From Siphonodentalium dalli (lineage: Eukaryota; Mollusca; Scaphopoda; Gadilida; Siphonodentaliidae): 64,000 nt of DNA. The stretch is from NCBI GenBank assembly GCA_032622095.1, contig CP136065.1, positions 22,498,134 through 22,562,133 of the forward strand. The letters are read 5' to 3'. Made by a program: the position numbers and the translations under genes. The notes beneath the pieces are model-generated. The model was given only the letters and a program-made list of their open reading frames with translations. It was not told the origin of the DNA and ran no database searches. Below are positions 57,381 to 64,000 of this stretch, one piece after another (within the stretch, counting starts at the first letter, position 1; every line of letters starts with the position of its first letter).

Positions 57381-60300
57381 ATGATTGATATCGCACTATA
57401 TAGAGCAAGGGTCGGCCTATATCACGCGTTTGCCAGCAAGCTTCCAAAGAACAAGAGTCTCGATGCTTTTTCGTCAGTTTACTGTCTACTTTACTTTATC
57501 CTTAGACTACATGGCTTTGACATATCATCAGTCCTGTTATTACTAATATTCTTATCTATGTGTCCATATTATGAGAAACTACCTCCGCTATCTGAAGTGT
57601 ATAGGAACTTGGTGCCCCATGCCATTTTAAATAAAGAAAACATAACCTCAACGCGCACTATTCGTGGCTACCCGTTCATCCCAATTAATTTATATTTTTA
57701 TATGAGTATTTTTTCTCTAATACTCATACTCCTAATGTTATACATCAGCGGAAGCGTGGAACGGAACCCGGGACCTGTATCAGATTTCCTCACTGCACTT
57801 ACATTGAACCCCCAGAGTATTAGAAACAAATTCGACACCATATCCGCTGAAATACATGACTACGACGTATGTATGTTTACAGAGACGTGGCTCAGCCCGT
57901 CAGACGATAGCTCCAAATTCTTTATAAATGGATACAGTGAACCGATACGTTGTGACAGATCGGAACGTGTTGGCGGCGGGGTTGCCATTTATGTACGCGA
58001 TTCAATCGCATTTCGAGTTAGAAATGATCTAGTAAACACGACAGTAGAATCAGTTTGGGTTGAACTAATCATACGCAGCAAACATATTCTAATTGGATGT
58101 ATTTATCGCCCACCCGATTCCCCATCCTCGGTTTGGGAAAATATAAAATCAATTATTGACAAAGCGAGGAATCACAATTATGAAATTGTGATAAGTGGAG
58201 ATTTCAATGAAGATCAACGTATATGCCCGAGAGGTAAGGTACATCAGCTTTGTAATGAAGGCGGCCTTAAATGGGTCGAAACGACACCAACACATTTTAC
58301 AGCCACTTCTTGCTCGACGATTGATCTATTCCTTGTTAGCGACTTAAGCGCTGTTTCATCTTGTGAAGTACTTGATCCGTTTCATTCAGAGATGAAAAAA
58401 TATCACTGCCCAGTTCTTCTCACATTGAACTATACTAGAGATAATTCAAATACATCAGTAAAACGAACTATGTGGGACTTTAACGCAGCTGACTACACTG
58501 GAATAAATAATGCATTGGCCACATGGGATTTCAGAAGTGACTATGACATGTACAATCATAACATTGAAACACAAGTCAGTATTTTAACCATCAAACTAAA
58601 AGAACTTGCGACAAATTATATCCCTCACAAAAGTGTCTTGGTACGCAAACAATGCCCGATATGGTTAACGTGTGGAATACGTAGATTAATACGACAACGC
58701 CGCAGATTACACAAAACAGCTAAGAAGTCTAACCTTGAAAAAGACTGGTCAATATATCGACAAAAGCGTAACGAAGTTATAGCCGCAGTGCGTAAATCTA
58801 AAAAGGACCACATAATAAAAACTGAAAAGACCCTTAATGACAGGAATTGTGACTCATCCAAATGGTGGAAAACTGTTCATAATCTCTTATTTACATCGAA
58901 AAATAAATCTATCCCTACCCTTGTGGTAAATGAGCAGACAATCTGCTCTAACGTAGAAAAAGCTGAAATATTCAATAACTATTTCTGCAAAATCGCTACT
59001 GTCGATGACACAGGTATCACGACACCCGTAAAATCTTTTGAACCATGGAGACCAACACTAACTAAACTTAAATTTACATCGGAATCTGTACTAACAGCAC
59101 TTGAATCAGTAAACGCGTCAAAAGCCTGCGGTCCGGATATGATAAGTCCCAAACTCCTAAAGAATTGCGCACAATCATTAAGTGTCCCCCTGTCCGAACT
59201 GTTTAATGCATGTATAGAAGAGTCTCGCTTCCAACAAGCATGGAAACGATCTAACATTGTCCCAATTCTTAAAAAAGATGACCCATCAAACGTTTCAAAT
59301 TATAGACCCATCGCTTTACTTAGCTGTATATCAAAGGTATTTGAAAGGTGCATTTTTAACAAAATGTGGGAATTCTTGTCTACGAACGGACTCATATCAC
59401 AATATCAATCTGGCTTTGTTCGCGGAGATTCCACGGTGTTCCAGCTCACCGATATGTACGACCACATTTGTTCATCCTTGGATATTGGGAAAGAGATACG
59501 ATGCGTTTTTTGCGACATCAGTAAAGCGTTTGACAAAGTTTGGCACCCCGGTCTCTTGTATAAATTAGAACGAATGGGCATTACAGGAGACTTGTTGAAA
59601 TTAATAGAATCATATCTTGCCAATCGTGAACAAAGAGTACTCATTGAAGGGGAATATTCTGAGTGGAAACTCGTGAAAGCTGGTGTGCCGCAAGGGTAAA
59701 TACTTGGCCCTCTACTATTTTTAGTATATATAAATGACATTACGGAAAATGTCAACTGTCATATACGCCTATTTACCGACGATACGTCAATATTCCTGAC
59801 AGTCGAAGACCCAGTTTTGGCGGCTAACATGATAAATAACGATATCGCGAGCTTGACAAATTGGTCAGAAAAATGGCTTGTTACATTTAATCCTTCAAAA
59901 ACGGAAACCCTCCTTATATCTCGTAAAAGCAATCCAGTTGACCACCCACCCCTGTATATGTCAGATGCTTCTATAAATAATGTGCCATACCACAAACATT
60001 TAGGCCTCTCCTTTAACGATTGCGGGTCGTGGAATGCACACATCAACGATATTACCGACAGGGCATGGAAAAGGGTTAACCAATTAAGAAGGTTCAAATA
60101 TTCACTTGATAGGATAACACTCCAAAAAATCTACTTTGCATATATAAGACCACTCCTAGAATATGCCTCGCCCGTATGGGACAACTGCTCAGAAACAGAG
60201 AGTGAACTGATAGAGAAAGTACAATACGAAGTAGCCAGAATAATAACTGGTGGGACTAGAAGCATAAATGTCCTTAATATACTATCAGAGTTAGGTTGGG

Positions 60301-60872
60301 AAAAATTATTCGAAAGAAGAAGAAAAGCAAAACTTCACCAATTTTACAAAATGTTCTACCGCCAAGCACCACCCCTACTCTCCAACACAGTTAACCGTCA
60401 GCACACAGGAGCAGACAGATATGAATTCAGAAGAATAGACTTGAGACCCCCATTTTCTGAAACGTCATCATATATTAACTCGTTCTTACCGGCAACTACA
60501 CGGGAATGGAATGCACTCCCCGATGAAACGAAAAACTCAGATAATTTGGAAATGTTTAAGTATAAACTGAACTCTGATTTACGCCAGAAGCAGGCGAATG
60601 TGCGACATTATAGCTACTCCAAAAACCGTAAAGCCCATATAATCCACACACAACTACGTCTTAAATGTAGCAATCTTAACGATGATCTCTACCAGAATCA
60701 CCTACTCCAGACGAATAAGTGCTCATGTGGACTAGTTGAAACCGCTGATCATTTCTTACTGTACTGTCCCAAATACTTGCGCATAAGAAACGAAACCTTC
60801 TGTTTTAAATCGCAGTCTCTGGAGAACAGACATTCTATTGGAAGGATCCACTTCGTACTCGATAAGCCTTAA
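57381..60872 (+). pseudogene. ORF2 protein: 2A-like leader, APE endonuclease, reverse transcriptase; one in-frame stop
   Basis: Single frame from Met 57381 to TAA 60870-60872, about 1,163 codons, with one internal TAA at 59697-59699. Residues 30-60 and 105-122 are hydrophobic; 123-132 are a 2A-like SGSVERNPGP. Endonuclease motifs: LNPQS, FTETWL, GGGVAIYV, GCIYRPP, SGDFNED, PTHF, KKYHCPV. Reverse transcriptase motifs: NYRPIALLS, YQSGFVRGD, FCDISKAFDKVW, GVPQG, ILGPLLFLVYIND and FTDD in place of the common FADD, then HLGL. The C-terminus has CSCGLVETADHFLLYC. The stop replaces the residue after GVPQG, one base from a Ser codon, and would remove the catalytic Asp pair unless read through. Family as for the 1-2.6 kb element. 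Recently inactivated, judging by the otherwise open frame. Confidence 0.9.
57747..57776 (+). other. 2A-like motif (SGSVERNPGP)
   Basis: Follows a hydrophobic stretch and precedes the endonuclease by about 10 residues. The consensus is D-(V/I)-E-x-N-P-G-P; here the first Asp is Ser. The counterpart in the minus-strand element is at 2309-2338 (GDIHENPGP), where the Glu at position 3 is His. Confidence 0.7.
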
Positions 60873-61637
60873 TCGTACCATATTCGAAGCAACTCAGTCA
60901 TTTATACTTTCTACAAATAGATTCAAATAACTTATTATAATACTTGTTGTCCAATCCTCTTCACAAATCTATATATTTATACATGTATATTATGTTTGTC
61001 ATATGTTTGATTTTTTTTTTTTTAAATAAATATTGTTTACACCAAATAACATATTATCAAACGCTAACTAACATTTCAAAGTTATCCTATCGATCTGCCA
61101 ATTAAATGAATCGAACCATTGCATCGTGTAACCTGAGCAAAATAGCTGTGTTTATATAGGCATAACGATCAAGTGACTCCTCTCGACTGGCAATTCGTTT
61201 GGCTAATCTATAGTAATAGTAAAATGAATCAAACGTCAATTTCAAATTTAGATATTTTTATACTGAAATATACAGAGCAGTAATCATTTCAAATTTTATA
61301 TTTGTCAAAATGTCTTGTTTCACTTTTCATCCTCTAAATTCGACCTTTACTTCATCCATGTCTCTATTTTCCACTACATATCCTTTGTCTCCTACCTCTC
61401 GATCTCTAATACTATCTTTTCATTACGCAATACTGTTCTTTTCTGAGGAGATGGCTCCATATAAGCGCCTGGCGCTTGATGTCAAATCCTCTTCTCGCTC
61501 AGACTTATCATACTTACATATATATATATATTAACATCATTTTGTAAATTGTTGTATAAATCTGGGATACTAAATAAATAATGTTTACACCACTATAAAT
61601 CTTTGGCAATATTCTAGAATACATGTACTCTTCGATG

Positions 61638-62312
61638 TATGGAGCCCGGGAGGTGACATGGTAAATATATTTTATAATCCGTGCACACAATTAATAATCC
61701 GTGTGCACAAATTAATAATCCGTGCGCACAAATTAGTAATCCGTGCGCACGAATTAGTAATGAGAGTATGTTTGATACGTGGATACTTCCGAATTAATAA
61801 TTCTTGCGCACGAAATAATAATCTGTGCGCATGGATTAACAATCCTCCTTGCATTTCCCAAGGAATGTCAATGGGGATAAAGTGTCTTCGTTATATGTTG
61901 AATTGAACATAGTACCATTGTTGACTAATAACCCATCGCCCTATGATGAGTTTTACTTGGCGAACTCCTCACATGGCATGTTTGTTGTACTGGTGTGGTT
62001 AACAGGTGGGGTGGACCAAAAGTTATTGTTTCAATGCCATATACCTGCCATATTGCATGGTGGAACCACCACTGCACAACGACCCATATGTGTATCTATA
62101 TACAACATATTTATATGCACATACATGTAAAAACTGTTCAGTCCGGATTACTAATTCGTGCGCACAGATTATTAATTCGTGTGCACGGATTACTAATGCG
62201 TGCGCATGGATTACTAATTCGTGCGCACGGATTATTAATTCGAGCGCACGAATTATTAATCCGTGTGCACGGATTATAAAATATATTTACCATGTCATTT
62301 CCCGGGCTCATA
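61638..62312. mobile_element. TIR element with subterminal GTGCGCAC repeats
   Basis: Inverted ends (GAGCCCGGGA...GACATGGTAAATATATTTTA, 61642-61688 and 62263-62309) with three mismatches at most. Both subterminal regions are arrays of a roughly 21-bp unit, ATTAATAATCCGTGCGCACA, each containing palindromic GTGCGCAC. TCGATG (possibly TCGATGT) flanks both sides (61632 and 62313), likely the target duplication. The centre (61850-62130) is non-repetitive and lacks a credible gene. Confidence 0.8.
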
Positions 62313-62319
62313 TCGATGT

Positions 62320-64000
62320 CTTTCTTTTGTATTTATTATAAACTCATTTCACCATTTCGTCTAAAATTTATATGTATCACATTCAATTTAAAAATTTGTT
62401 TTATTCTGATTTTTTTGTAAAAGAAAGAACAAAATGAGGATATTAAAAAAAAAAATTCCCTCCAACCTATCTTTAAAAATAATTATCCAACAAATAAAAC
62501 AAAGTGTGCAAAATTAAATTAAGTCTACACTAATGCAGTTATATCTTCTATTATATAATCCATCTTATAAACACATTTTACCTGGGCAACTCGAGAAATA
62601 TAATATTTATATTCAAAACGGAAAATTATACTTCGTAGGTAAGTGAGAATATTAAATAAAATAAAATAAAATAAAGTGAATCTTAAAATCTTATTTGTTT
62701 ATTAAATTATACTTCCCGGGGAAACCAATCGTTAACAGACATCAAATACAAAAGAACCCAATTGCTAACGGCGTATATAGCTTCAAAAGCCATGCGCGTG
62801 CAAAGCGCACCTGTCCAACTAAAGTACTGTAAAAACATATTTTTCGTGTTCAGTGACAACGTCGATATGTTCCTACATGTGGCCAAACACAAAGAACTGG
62901 CTTCTTGGTTATGTAAACACACAGTGGGTATAATAATGGAGCAGAAGGAGAACTTGTCATTCATGACTAACCCCAATATCAATACTTAGGTTAGCGGACT
63001 CAGGCCCTAGATAGCTCCTTGGGCGCTGATGAATGTCCTCGGGCGGCATAGATACGCCTGTCGTGGTCGTAGTATAAGCTATCGAATAATTATCTCCTTC
63101 AAAATTACTAACAATCATATACAAATTTCAAACACATGCTTTCACCCACACCCGTGCTTATAGGAAGACATAAATATAAGCAACACCATACTTGGCACTC
63201 AAACATCCAGAGACATACCATTAACCAGCACAGTCAGGCCTCAGCTGATTCCCAATCTGCGCATCCCAACACAACCAGGTCAATGGGTTCTGACACTCGC
63301 ACAGGGGTGGAAGGCGGGCATTGCACCATCGAGCCCCAACCGACCTTAAGTCAATCGGCTGGCATTGCACCCTCTTCCTAGCGTTGAGCCTGTAGTACAA
63401 GCCCGGAATACAACAGACTAAGGTAACTGGAGTCTATGCAAGCACTAAAATAGGACACTATGTATCAACTTTTCACAACACTATATACAATATACGAACA
63501 TTCAACGCACAAACTCGCACGGATAAATCAAGGTAAGTCTTCTCCGCCGGTCCTGGTTCGGATTGGGGGTGGGGCTTTGCTTCTTGCTCTGCTGGCATCC
63601 ACCTCGTGCACAGTAGGCAAACACCCACTGTGCATGAGCAAATATCAATCTCACAAACTCTACAAATGCTCTTCAGTGGAATTAAGGCAATCAACAGCAA
63701 GAGGGTTGTAGGAGAGGGTCAACGGCCTTTCAAATCTTCCCGGGTATCACCCCAAACTCCAAATTTATTTATTTATAACTTGTCATTCAACAACAATGTC
63801 TTCCAAATTACATCAACGTTATGCACTGGAAACCAAAATAAAGGTTATCGACATTAACATTTTTAAACTGCCTTTTGTTCATGTTTTACAGTATAAACAG
63901 TTTAGGAGCGATAACTCTAAATATTCAAACACGTGCTTTTTTCATACGTTTTAGCAGCAATACAACTGTCTTTTGTCAGTACTGTTAAATAATTACACTC
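62320..64000. other. No gene recognised
   Basis: A small ORF at 62762-62989 (+) has no known motif. A (AAAAT)n run lies at about 62652-62675. ORFs at 63136-63857 are short and overlap on both strands. Confidence 0.4.

Larger units (their letters stand above)
56830..61600 (+). mobile_element. Near full-length non-LTR retrotransposon
   Basis: One long ORF (57381-60872) with endonuclease, reverse transcriptase and C-terminal zinc knuckle, and a 3' UTR with AAATAAATATTGTTTACACC (about 61024) and AAATAAATAATGTTTACACC (about 61572) blocks, suggesting two alternative or nested 3' ends. The outer limits are approximate; no target duplication was identified. Confidence 0.7.

Overview
The window is animal nuclear DNA from a repeat-rich, AT-rich genome. 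Supporting signs are GT-AG introns, a trypsin-family gene split into exons, a THAP domain, non-LTR retrotransposons, Helitron-like ends and large numbers of TTAA- and TA-flanked MITEs. The mix of repeats, including 2A-like motifs in non-LTR elements and retroposon tails with GGACGGACGG runs, best fits a marine invertebrate, most likely a mollusc. That assignment is inference. No window-wide gene is complete; most of the sequence is mobile or repetitive DNA.

Layout. 1-2.6 kb: 5' half of a non-LTR retrotransposon (minus strand) broken by a 582-bp hAT-like MITE with an exact 8-bp target duplication. 3.6-3.9 kb: a THAP-domain pseudogene. 4.9-5.4 kb: a foldback with 174-bp arms. 5.7-14.1 kb: a giant palindrome (8.47-14.06 kb) whose core, a TTAA-bounded 1.73-kb palindrome carrying a captured exon on each arm, is also present as a second copy at 5.68-8.02 kb; a 1.21-kb hAT-like element with 8-bp target duplication sits in the right arm. 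14.1-18.7 kb: about 54 copies of an 83-bp satellite grown inside a TTAA MITE. 18.1-30.8 kb: a near-identical tandem duplication with a 6,344-bp period. 31-37 kb: MITEs, a putative Pro/Thr-rich exon, a possible 3' exon with a poly(A) signal, and a 30-bp minisatellite. 37-50 kb: decayed repeats, a non-LTR 3' fragment, Helitron-like elements and a MITE cluster. 52.4-54.1 kb: two exons of a trypsin-like serine protease (minus strand). 57.4-60.9 kb: a nearly full-length non-LTR retrotransposon ORF with a single in-frame stop. 61.6-62.3 kb: a TIR element with GTGCGCAC repeats.

How it fits together. The only likely host gene is the minus-strand protease. Its two visible exons join in frame at GDSGGP, and its last visible donor is phase-compatible with the Pro/Thr-rich exon about 20 kb downstream, which would make most of 32-52 kb a repeat-filled intron (inference). 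The rest records layered events: retrotransposition, hAT insertion, palindrome formation around a captured exon, satellite growth within a MITE, and a recent tandem duplication with one breakpoint in that satellite.
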